A stretch of 64,000 bases of DNA, from assembly GCA_002900995.3 (NCBI GenBank), contig CM035304.1, positions 5,348,134 to 5,412,133 of the forward strand. The letters are read 5' to 3'. The position numbers and the translations under genes were made by a program. Every line of letters begins with the position of its first letter. The stretch's first letter is position 1. This document shows, piece by piece, positions 34,280 through 44,925 of this stretch. The notes beneath the pieces were generated by a model, which was not told the origin of the DNA, did not search any database, and saw only the letters and a program-made list of their open reading frames with translations. Origin of the DNA: Ganoderma boninense. Lineage: Eukaryota; Basidiomycota; Agaricomycetes; Polyporales; Polyporaceae.

Positions 34280-35758
34280 ATTCGTCGTGAGGGGGGTAAG
34301 GGAACTGCAGTGTTCGGAAAGGGCCTCTGACTCACTTATGTACAGGATCAAGTTCTTAACTTTAGGTTTGACACTTCCGCAGTGATGAACCCATTGTCTG
34401 CGCGCCGACGGAGAGGGTACCCATTAGATTGACGACGATGAGCAACTTGAAAAAATAAATCTCTTCCACTCCTGCAGACACACAGAACGGTGAAGGATAC
34501 TACTCCATGTTGAGTCCGCAGTGCTGGACTCTCATTCAGCAGCAGTCGTGAATGGTCTTCAAAAACATGAGCAACCTACACGGATGCAATTGTGAAGGGC
34601 GAGGCGCCGAACTGCGTTACTGTATGGAGTCCATCCATAGGGCCGGGAGAAGTTATGCAGAGACGCAGGTACCGGTAAAGGCGATGATTCGGGGCAGAAG
34701 CTCGCGCATCCACCCTCTGTACGCGCCAATGCACGGAAAACAAGGGTCCAGAGATGGATTGTGCGGAAGAGAACGATAGCAGGACACGATTTTCCACGGT
34801 AAAACTTGAACGCAAGACGACCACGCAAGGGCGAATATCGATACCAACGGAGGCAGACCCACTTTCAAATCAAGTGGGTCAGATACCGGGAACTCGTGTA
34901 CTAACCCAGAACCACGAAAGGGAGGGCATGTGGTTCTGCGCGTTGTAGTCCGTATATTGCGACACCGGCATATGGCTGCCATAGCGCATATAGCCAAATT
35001 TATGCCAGCATGCGCAAAGCAAACCAGAGCAAACTGCAACTCACGTGTTGGAAACGCGGACTGTCCCCCAACGGATGCGGCCTGCGCGCACACGACTTCC
35101 ATGGACTTGAAACCGAGACTGGCCATCAAGTTGAGCGTGCAGTTCCCAGTGTCAGAAAGCAGCGAGGGTTGAAGCAGACAGAAAGATATTTAGGCAGTGA
35201 TAGCTTGTGCATATCGTGGACCTGCTGGTTATGGAACTCCATCCTTCGGACCGCAGAGGGCGGCCGAGACAGTTCGTGGAGAGTCGGGGGAGACGACGGA
35301 GGGTGAGAATAACGCTTTGCTGTGGTTACGTCATCCAGCTGAGGCTAAAGTTCTCACGATTAATCCGCCTCTCTGCCCGACGCCGGGGCCGACGTCGCCC
35401 GACGTCCCACGGTGGTCCAAGTCTCTCGTAAAAGTCCTCCCTTCTTACTCTCTTCTAGTCTCTGACTCTGTTACTTTTCTACATATCTTGGCCACCATTT
35501 CAATGCACTTCCGATGCCACACCATCCGGACAAGGTCTGAGCGAAGGGCTGCTTCTAAAGACAATCCATCCTGTAGACCCCCTTCGAAGGCTTATTGCGA
35601 GGCTGATTCAGAAAGTCGACACCGGAGATGGACGCGGACCATTAGTTGAACGGTACGAGTGCACAGTCTCTCTCGAAGAATCGAATGCCTTCTCACCGCA
35701 GGCCCTGGAACCGTGGGCACCATTTCGCATACATCTATCAAATTGATCCAGATTGTAC
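34280..35758. other. Intergenic spacer of the duplicated cassette
   Basis: About 1.5 kb without a supported gene. The proximal part is similar to 26830-27150, upstream of the other type-B gene. Short frames here have no family resemblance. Confidence 0.45.
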
Positions 35759-36579
35759 TTAGAAGTCCAGCCCAAAACCTTTCTCAACAGCCAACCGCAT
35801 CGCGACGACGTCCGCCTTGTAGCTATGCTTGACAGACCCTCCGAACCCAAACAACCCGGGCTCTGTCTTCATCTCATGGGTATACCTGCGCGAGCATCCA
35901 TGCGTCAATCGCATCGCGCTAGCAATCAAGGTGAGATCCACATCCGACTCACTTGATCGTCGCGACGACAGTGTAAAAGTGGCCAGGCAAGTCCGCGTTC
36001 GGGTACGCGCAGAGGAGGCGGTACTCCCACCCCGTTCTCTCCCAATGCTCGTCCTCGTTCTTGGACTGCATCATAGTCATGGCGCCGCCCGCCGCCTTCG
36101 AAGAACCGTCGGCGAACGCGAGCCCGACAAGGTCCATGAGCTTTTCTTGCGCGATTGGGGGGAACGAACCGACGATGAACTTCGTCGCGCCTGCGGCCAG
36201 ATGCGCCGTCGAGCTGTCCTCGTTGTGGATCGTGGTCGACTGCACGAGGTCGAACGCGATGTCGGTACCCGGTCTGGTGGAGATCGAGTCCCTCAGGTCT
36301 GACCAGATGAGTTGGCCCCCGGCTGGTATGTCCGTGTCACCACCGTTCGCCTCGCTGGGGGAGACGTGTGTGTCGGCGAAGGAGGCGACGCGTTCAAAGG
36401 TCGGCAGGAGTGGCTGCGGGAGGTCCACGATTCTGTCGAACCCTGCGGCCAGTCAGCTATCCCGTCCAGTCGACCAATCAAGGAGCAACCTACTGGGGGA
36501 AATCGTGCTGATGCCACACAGGGTCAGACGTACGGAGCTATGGTACTATGACGAGGATGAGGACGTACGAGCTGGACAT
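35759..36579 (-). CDS. Cyt-like delta-endotoxin family protein, diverged copy
   Basis: The main exon reaches up to about 36453 (acceptor GCCGCAG) and runs down to 35959 or so. The last exon begins after GCGCAG near 35892 and ends TAA at 35759-35761. It shares with the + copies the EYRLLCAYPNAD...FYTVVATIK pattern, the phase-2 last intron and the GLFGFGG turn. A final strand follows (ADVVAMRLAV). It is clearly more diverged than copies 1-3. The likely ATG is at 36577-36579, but joining it to the main exon needs another microexon (an 8-nt candidate exists), so the 5' structure is uncertain. No break was found in the main exons. Confidence 0.58.
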
Positions 36580-37284
36580 CTGAGTTCAAGTGAGTTGTCG
36601 AACACGATGAGAGGTGGAGAGAAGAGTAGGTACGCTCTCGCTGCACAGAACTAAATGGTGCACCGTGCGCCGTGCTCATTTGTCTCGTCATAGCATAGAC
36701 CGTTCAACCCCTCGTACCGGGGACGTATCCTCCGGGGGCCTCGAGCTGGTCTCCGCAACTGGTACCTGTCCCTTCAGCAGTTATTGGACTTCTCAATTCC
36801 AGGCCCAGGGCTTGTACATGCAGCGTAAACCCCAACCGTTTTGTAGTCTTTAGTACCGGCCGGCGACTCCGGCCCTTGGATGTCAGCGGTACAAGGCACC
36901 GAGCGGGGAGCTGATTTGGACTGCGGAACCAATCGCGGGCCTCGTACGACAGGGCGTCTGTTTAATTGTTGGGTCTGGCCCTTCCGGTGCTACTGGTCCG
37001 TTCATCCACGTCAATGTTTTCTTGGTTGAACCTCATAAGAGCGATGATTTGTTGGCAGATCGGGCACAAAATGTCAAGCATACACGCATAGCCTGGACAA
37101 GCAGGTACGAGACCACCCGGCGGAAGACGTCCCGACAGTCGTGTCTTTCTTCGACTGGTGAGACAGACGGAGTTCGGTGTCCAAACGTTCACCTGTGTTC
37201 ACAGACAGGTCGGGCAAAAATCATACTGTTTAATTACGGAGGCGATTGACCAACAGAGCGATCGTTCCAGAAACCTACCCTTAC

Positions 37285-37292
37285 ATATATAT
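37285..37292 (+). promoter_or_regulatory. TATA-like element of Cyt-like copy 3
   Basis: ATATATAT about 90 nt before the ATG at 37379. Confidence 0.4.
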
Positions 37293-37378
37293 TCGGCATG
37301 TTTTGGGTCGGCGGAATTTAATCTCTCTGCCCCAGCTCTCCTGCATTTCCTAGCGCCAAAGCGACCTACCGCGACGTC

Positions 37379-38195
37379 ATGTCGGACAAGCCGTAAGTAC
37401 CGTAGCACAAAATTATGTTTACTGTTGCTTACCATACACGCACCTTTCTTTGACGCCGCCAGCGGTAAGTAGAGGATCCTTCTCGAAAACTCTCACACGC
37501 GCTCATCCCTCCGGCAGCATTCGCCCAGTTCTTCATCCTCCCCGACTCGCTCCTCCACGCCGGGGCAAAGGTCATGAAGCTCTCCAACAAATTCATCATC
37601 TTCGGCGAATCCCAGCAGATCGAGGGCCTGAACTGGCCCGCCTTCCGGGACTCGGTCGCCGCGCACCCGCCGTACACGGTCACGCTCGAGAAGTTCGAGT
37701 CGACGTCGATCGTGAACCACACCGGCTCCGTCGACGACATGGCGCACAAGATCGCGCAGTACCTGCACGACACGTTCTCGCTCGACGGCATCGACAACGA
37801 CGGCCTGCGCGCGCACATCCGCGCCGCGTTCGAGTACGTCGGCAGGGCGGAGAGCGTGGGCTTCTTCAGCTCGTCGACGTTCGAGGCGCACGGCACGTCG
37901 TGGGAGTACCGCATCGTGTTCGCGCTCCCGAACCCGAACAACCCCGACTGGTTCTTCTCGGTCGTGACGACGATCAAGTGCGTGTCGTGGTGTTGTTTGT
38001 CGCGTTCTGCTTCTCCGCGTCTTCTCTTGGAGCTGGCATTGCCGTTTGCTGACGGGGCTCGACAGACTCACCGCGGACATCTACGAGCACACGGGGTTGT
38101 TCGGGATTGGTAACGAGAGCAGACACAACTACTCCGCTGACATCACCGGGATGGAGTTGCTTGTGTACAAGGACTATGCAGATTCCGAGTCCTAG
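37379..38195 (+). CDS. Cyt-like delta-endotoxin family protein, copy 3
   Basis: Exons 37379-37392, a proposed 2-nt microexon 37463-37464, 37518-37977 and 38066-38195 total 606 nt (201 residues). The main exon shows the helix block (GSVDDMAHKIAQYLHDTF), then YRIVFALPNP and WFFSVVTTIK, the GLFGIGNESR turn and MELLVYKDY. It has higher GC and stronger codon bias than copies 1 and 2. If the 2-nt exon is not used, translation might begin at the in-frame ATG 37574, which would lose the N-terminal segment. Confidence 0.66.
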
Positions 38196-39193
38196 GCACA
38201 ACGAATCGTGAGGACTCGTCCCCTGATGCAGCTTTTGATTGGGGACTCACCCTCCACGCAGACAATTGTACAGTTTTCTATGTATTCGTCCGTATATTAT
38301 GTGCATGTGTTCGATACAGGCCTTGGCAAGATGGTTCTCCAGGATACGGGTGTTGCGCCACAGCGTCAACTGAGATATATCCTGCGACTATCCTACCCGT
38401 CCGTCCCTGGTAGCATTCTTCGGCTAAACCGATGGTAGAGGCTGGAGTTGCGGAGATACGATATCCTTCCCGCTGTACGGGGGCCCTGGATACACTGCCG
38501 CATGAGTGGGTACCTTGGTGGGTGCTGGAGCCCTCGTGTCGAAGTCGGCCGTGGTGGCGGACGATCTCGAACTCATGTTCCATTTAGAACACCGGGATTT
38601 AGCGCCTTCTCTGGATGGTCCCGCTCCAGGTGCGTGTCATCTCGAGTCCTTCTTACGGTCACTGCTATGCCTTACACAAGGAGCACACAGCTCCCTCGTC
38701 GTTGTGGATCTCGATGGTTCCCATCTTCGAGCCGACACACTACGGTCTGCAGTTGGCGGTTGGGAACGTTACGGCCGTCCTGCCACTAGGACGGAAATTC
38801 GCTCTACCCCCATAAACGGATCGAGCAGCTTCTACATCGATATCTGTCCGGTCACGTCGGAGTTCAAGGTCATGCTCCAAGGATACTGTATGAGGCGGGT
38901 CCTCACCAGCGCCGGGTTACTGGTGCGCCTGTGCATCAATGGTCTTCGACATCGGCTTCTGACGTTTATCTGATAGGTAGACAGTAGGAGGGGCCGAATC
39001 GAGGCCATGCCTTTTTCTGGTCCTTCATGTCGTTCCGGAGGCTGTGGTCGGGATGCTTCTTTGCTTGACGGGCATGATGTCTCTCACTTGCCAACCGGAC
39101 GATGGTAGCGGGGGTCGCGCCTATATGAGGGGGGTGGAGTGGGGATAGGCCTAAAGGCTCCTTTTCGTACTTCACTTCTCTCCTCTCGTTATC
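38196..39193. other. Intergenic region with possible further Cyt-like debris
   Basis: The first 100 nt resemble the 3' flanks of copies 1 and 2. A stretch near 38695-38760 has a faint match to the main exon of the diverged minus-strand copy (a TCGTTGTGGATC core), which might be another remnant. No usable frame exists. Confidence 0.35.
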
Positions 39194-41381
39194 ATGACTC
39201 AATTGCTGTCTAGCGACATTTCGGGCCCCTCAGTCGGCGGAGCTCTGAAATTGAACGAGTTGATGACAACCGTCAGGGATATCCTTGGTTCAACCCTACT
39301 TGGAACGTTCTTCGGCCTCATGTGAGTTTCATTCTGCTGCTATGGACCGGACGGGGCCATGACCGTTTGCGACAGATTGTATGGTATAATACTCCTTCAA
39401 TTCTATCAGTATTGTCGCACCTTCCCGTCCGACGCCCTAATCATTCGAGCCTTGGTGAGTACTTTGACATGCCATACTCTCTGATCATCTCTCATTGATC
39501 GGGTTTGTAGATTGTTACCCTCATGTGAGTGTATATTCTCTGAGGTACAGATGATAGTACAGTAGTAGTTATCTGCTTCCAGGATACTGGAGACCGCGCA
39601 TGCCGTCATGACGATGCACTACACGTAAGGCCGGCCTGCGATGAATCAGTTACGTAGGCGCGGTTGTTGATGAATTACTGGATTAGATACGTCTCTTTGG
39701 TCACGGACTATGGCGACGATTTCAAAGGCGGGATACACCTTCCATGGTAATCGTACACATGGTCCATTTTGGCAACAATTTGTTGACGCAACTTTGTCTG
39801 AAAAGGTCATTCAATGTGAGTAGACAACAGAGTAAGTGCTATGTAATAACTCCTCTGACGTTATTTGTAGATATTCCCATTCGTAACCGTAAGTAGTTCT
39901 TATGTAGTCCTTCAAATATGCTGTTAAACAACACCTTCTAGGGCCTAATTATGATTTGTTCTCAACTGTACGCTCTTCATTGACTGTGCTGTTCATCATT
40001 TTCCCACTAACCTCGTGCCTAGGTTTTTTATCGGTAGAGTCTATACAAGTATGTATCACGCTGGGGCCTTCACGTATTTTGCTATTATTCACGAACTCCA
40101 GTCGGGTTCCGTTACCGTATTGTTGCTGGTATTACGGTACGACATCTGTTGATCCTTCAGTTGACTCAACGGTCATTCATATTCAACCCCAACACCTTAG
40201 GCGACACTGATGCTCTTGGAAATTCGTACGTATTGCCTCTTCATTGCCTCAAAATGTACCTATGTAATAATACCTTCTGTCGTTTGCCCTAGCTCTGGCT
40301 ATATGTACGTCAGCATGAGGTCAGTCCTGCGGGTAACTTATTCTCTGATCGGCGTCCTTCGCTGCCAGATCTTGTGCAGGCCTTGTGAGCTGCTTTGTTA
40401 TCTAGTATGCTTGTGTGTGTGACACTCATCTCTCTGAAGGTTCAATAGTAACAACCACAAATATGATGGTCACAACAACAAAGATGCTGTCAGCTTGGAG
40501 GCAGGTCTAGTCTCATCATTGGTCCCAACAGCGAACACTGTATATCTTAATATGCCTTTGAAACAGCGCGTTCTTTTGACAGGCCTATTGGACCCCTGCG
40601 TTGTGGACACCCTTTTGACTTTTACCCTCATCATTGTCCTTCGTCGGGCTCGCGCTGGCCTCAAGAGGTGAGAACATTTCTTCCAAAAAAAGTAATAGAA
40701 AAGTGCAGCTGTCGCCACTGACGCGGCTAGGAACGATGGCATCATCAACTTCATAGTGACTTATGGAATCAATACCGGTGAGTGTGCTGTTGCTTGGAAT
40801 GGAATGGACACTAGCTCAAAATTTTTGTTCAGGGATTTTGCATTGGTAGTAATCCTGAAATGCACCTTGGGATGTGCAACACTGACATATTAGCCAGCAT
40901 ATTAAACTGGGCATGTTTCGCATCGGTGAGTTCATTCACGATTCACCTCTCAGGGAAAGTGCTTAAACAGATCGGAAAGTTTGTCAGAGCCGGAAAATCA
41001 GTCTTGCCTGGCCAATACATTGCCATTAATGTAGCTGCTAGTCGTGGTAAGCAACTTATTTTCCTCAAGTTGTCGATGTTCTCAAATGAGGACCCTTTGC
41101 TCCAGCATACGCGCTTTCTTTCCTCTGCGTGTAAGTAGTAACACGCTACTTCCCATTTCTGCGCGCACTTTTCAACTCTCCTGTTTTCGTCGCATGCCAG
41201 GCTCAATTCCAGGGAGGCGAGAAGCTCCGAGGTCTTTTTCAGCAGCGGCGCATACGGCCTCAAAGTTATTGAGCGCGCTCGCCAGCGGGCTGCAGCGGAG
41301 GTGTGGAATGTACCTCAGGTACGTACAGGAACTTTGGAACGATCGGTGGCAGTCTTCATTGACCGAGGCCTTGACTACTAA
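39194..41381 (+). CDS. DUF6534-type multipass membrane protein
   Basis: The gene is split into roughly 17 short exons, several under 30 nt. The predicted product starts at ATG 39194 (MTQLLSSDIS). It then has the family pattern: FGLM then LYGIILLQFYQYCRTFPSD (TM2 and loop), ALIVTL and ILETAHAVM, HYTYVSLVTDYGD, GLIMICSQLFFIGRVY, GFRYRIVAGIT and ATLMLLEI. GLLDPCVVDTLLTFTLIIVLRRAR and TGILHCILNWACFAS follow, then an ending with CVLNSREARSS, where the family has its conserved LNSR. The stop is at 41379-41381. Basidiomycetes have dozens of these seven-helix-like proteins of unknown function. Splice sites are nearly all GT-AG with short introns. The local sequence is less GC-rich than the neighbours. 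Confidence 0.78.
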
Positions 41382-41883
41382 TGGCCTGAAAGATACCCGA
41401 TGATGAACCTACATCCATTAACATCAGGGTTACAACAGAGATGGAGGATGAACGAAAGTGGCATAGGTCGAATGAGAATTGTAGCGAAACAACTACTAGC
41501 GAGCTGGGGTACACCGTGTAGGCATACTACGGCTTACAAGGAGTCGACGATGGGCTGCACGATGACATTCCTGGAAATGCTCACAAAATGTAATTGGACG
41601 TTATGTCGAGATTTAGTCTACACACATGGCCAATATTGTCCTGATTGCAGAGCAATTATAGGGCAGTAAAACACAATGCACTCATCGCGCGAGAGCACAC
41701 TCTATCATCTGTAACTCAGGATGCTCGAGTATGGGCTCCGAGCCCGAGAACCGCCTAACGGAATCGACAATGCGCCGCGTGGCTCGCGCTCCACCTTTTC
41801 TATTGATGCGTTTGCCCGTGGATTGCGACCGACCTCCAGCGGGTAGATAGAGCTCCACCGGACATGCACTCTGAGATCGCACC
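41382..41883. other. 3' intergenic spacer, nothing recognised
   Basis: Tail-to-tail spacer between the DUF6534 gene and the GH128 gene. Confidence 0.5.
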
Positions 41884-43050
41884 TCAGAGCATGAGTTTCC
41901 CAACCGCAGACGGCGTGCCGTTGTCCTCGTACAAGCACGAGCCGGTGCCGACGAAGGAGGCCCCGGCGGCGTCGTTCTTCTGGAGGAGCGAAGGCGTCGT
42001 CGCGACGAAGGGGAAGTAGAGCTGTACGAAGGCCTGCTTGTCGAGGTACGCAAACGCCTCTTTGAAGAAGTCGACCCTGTAATTACACCACAATGAGTAC
42101 CGGAATATGAAGCTGCACGGTGGCCAAGGAAGGACATACTGGGCGTTCTGACCCCCGACAGGCTTCTGGAGCGCGAACTCGGAGATGACAATCTGCTTGT
42201 TCTGCAGCACGGCCCCCGGCGTAGAGAGCGGTCAGCATTTGAAGATGTATGAGACACGCAGCGGAGAGGAAGGACATACGGGGAACTTGGAACGCGCCTG
42301 CTCGACGTACTTCTGGAACGTCGGGAAGTCGGGGCCGTACCAGTGCAGGTTGATGTAGTCGAAAGAGCACCCGGCGCACGCCTTGACCATCTGCTGCAGC
42401 CAGTCGAGGCCCTGGCCAGCGTTCGCGCTCGAAGTGATCGCTGGGAGCGCCCTCTTGACCGGGAGGGGGTCGATGTTCTGTTTGTACCAGGTCGCTGCCT
42501 GGCTCGGCGAGATGCCATTGGTGTCGGGCTCGTTGAGCGTGAAAACGGCTGGGGGTCTGTCGGTCGCAAATTTCGACGAGGGAGAACATGTTGGGCTTAC
42601 TAGTCCATTTCTGCTGCTTCTGGCGAGCAGCTAGTTGGTTGATGGGGCTTGAGGTGCAGTCCAGGCAGCGCTGCATGCCGATGAAGTTCAGACCGCCGCT
42701 GCCATTCTTGGAAGGAGGGGCATAGGTCTCGTAGTCGTAGCTGACGGACCATGGTCAGTGTACTGACGAGGGCTATAAGACGCGGTGCGGGACGTACATA
42801 GCGACAACCTGGCCGTCACCGTTGTTGAAGACACCAGGATTGCTGTTAGACGTCAGTGGCGAAATTGCTGAAAATTAACTCGTCCATAATTACAGGTCTG
42901 TGTTGTCTGTTGGCTAAGTCAGTACACGCTCTGCGAATCGAGTTTAGACGGTAGCTTACAGTACGTCCAGGTGAGACCCCGTTTGCCCGCCTGGGCGGCG
43001 GCTGTGAAGAGGGCAAGAGCGGCAAAGACAGCTGAGAGCATGGGCATCAT
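41884..43050 (-). CDS. Secreted GH128 glycoside hydrolase (beta-1,3-glucanase, Asl1-like)
   Basis: A multi-exon gene begins with a signal peptide (MMPMLSAVFAALALFTAAAQA) followed by GKRGLTWTY. Later exons read NPGVFNNGDGQVVA, YDYETYAPP, LNFIGMQRCLDC and AVFTLNEPDTNGISPSQAATWYKQ. Then come WLQQMVKACAGCSFDYINLHWYGPDFPTF, KQIVISEFALQ and a final FFKEAFAYLDKQAFVQLYFPF. The Glu of LNEPD and the Glu of ISEFA are the expected acid/base and nucleophile of this clan-A family. The enzyme should cut beta-1,3-glucan, in its own wall remodelling or in attack on other fungi. The ATG at 43048-43050 is preceded by a TATAAA about 70 nt upstream (near 43119). The stop is TGA 41884-41886. It looks intact. Confidence 0.9.
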
Positions 43051-44925
43051 GACCGTTCAACTGGAGAGTCGAAGTAGAGGATGTGGAAAACATCCTGGGC
43101 CACCGCTGCTAGCGGTATTTATAAAGATCGCTCGTGAGCGACTGCCAGTATTCGTCACTCAGATGGGAGACACCTGCAGCGTGACGGTTCCGAGCTCCAC
43201 TACAATGCGGCCAAAAACCTGGACTTTCAATTAGCAGTCAATAACTCCGGTGGATCCTATCACAGTAACCGCCAGAGCACCAGTACCAGCGGTCAGCATG
43301 GCTAAGGACGTTCATCCTTGCCCGCACGTATCGCAATGGGCCTCCTAACTAAGGTCTCTATTGACCACTGACGGTGACCGCAATTGACCATGCACATTGT
43401 GTTGCACCCCACGATCGAAGGCTCTGTGAAGCCCATTGGCTACGCGATTTATTGCAGGGCACCCCGACGGCGACCTACCTGAGTTGGAAGGTGGACGAGG
43501 TGGATTGATGGTCACGCTAAAAAGCGACGGCATGCTGGTTGCCAATTGTGAAAGAATATCGCGACCTACAGTATGGTTCAAGGGTGGATATCCACCTGGC
43601 AAGCGAAGTCCCGAGCAGACCGGAGAACATACATCTTTCGTTTCCACACGAAGACTGGTGTGATTGGTGCTGCTGTCGACTCGAAACTCGTTCGGGGCTG
43701 GAGCCAACACTGTCCCCGCTGAGTTAGTGCGAGTGGAACCATAGCTTGAGGATAAGCTTCTAGATCGGCGGCCGAACGAGCGTCGAGCTGTGTAGCCTGT
43801 TGGATCCTGTGCCCACATCAGCAGCCGGAAGAACGCTTCTCGTGCTACATACTAGATGGCAGCATGGCTGATCCTCTCCTCTCACTCGGTCGGCCTTCAT
43901 ACGACACAAGCCGAGGTCGCGCATTTCCATCAGTGCAAAGGCATGGCTGACAGGAAGCTTGACTCGCTGAGATACGGCCATGCCAAAGGCCTAGGTAGCC
44001 ACCGCGGCGGGTGAAGCTGGTGAAAATGAGATATGATGTCATTCGGAGCATCGGGTGCCGAATCACTCACAGTTTGCCTTCTATGCCCACAGAAGTCTGC
44101 GGTCAGATCCATTGTGATGGGCACTAGACTTCAGCACCACGGGAAGCGGAACCGTTGAGGGCTAGAAGTTGGAGTTGTTGATCTGTTCCGAGTCTTTAAT
44201 GGAGTACCTTGGTTTAAATTATGAAGCTCCGGACTGCTTCCATGAAAGACGTCATTGAAATCCGGGATGAAAGGACTTGGGCAAACCGGTTACGTGGTGG
44301 TGGGTGCGGCGCAAGATGGAAAAGGGTTTCGTCGGCGCCAAAGAAGGCTCTGGAGGGAGGCGCCCAGGAGGAATGAGCGCTTCGCTCGTTCCGGGGGGCC
44401 TCCTCCAAAGTCCGGACTTCTAGCCAAGCCGGCCATCTTCCATTGTCATTCCCTACCCCGACAGCACCGTCAATATCGTTTCATATACCCCACGAAGCCA
44501 CCTAGCTCCACGTTCCATGCTGTTACCCATGACCTCCGCTTCCATGCACCGATGTCACGAAAGTCCAGCACTCCCGGAATTTCGTCAGGTCTCAAGGTTC
44601 AGGACATTGCAGCCAGCTCCCAACATCTCGGGCTTACCCACGCAGGTCCTAGCAACGTTAAACTCCATGGGACAGACCGCATCCTGTCCCTCGAAGAGAT
44701 ATAGTTATCATACAGCGCGAGAAGTAGGTGCGTACACAAGAAAACGTTCAAACCTTCCGACTTCCTTCTTACACTTTAGTACACCCGCCCCTGCCACACT
44801 CCACAGCGCGACCGTCCCCAACCTCTCCCCAACAATTACCCTGTGCCTACCCCCGCATAGGCCTGTGTATGATATCATGCGCTAGCGCGATAGACGAGAG
44901 AAGTTCGAGAAGCAGCGGTCATATA
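43051..44925. other. Intergenic region with a hairpin
   Basis: About 1.9 kb with no supported gene. A long imperfect inverted repeat lies at about 44356-44403. Frames such as 43345-43818 (-) show no family features. Confidence 0.45.
44356..44403. repeat. Imperfect inverted repeat / hairpin
   Basis: GGAGGCGCCC...GGAATGAGCG pairs with CGCTCGTTCC...GGGCCTCC around a CTT loop, with a few mismatches. It may be the footprint of a small inverted-repeat element. No target-site duplication was identified. Confidence 0.45.

Noticed and set aside
43345..43818. A 157-codon minus-strand frame
   Set aside because: Biased composition, no motifs and no nearby conserved exon.
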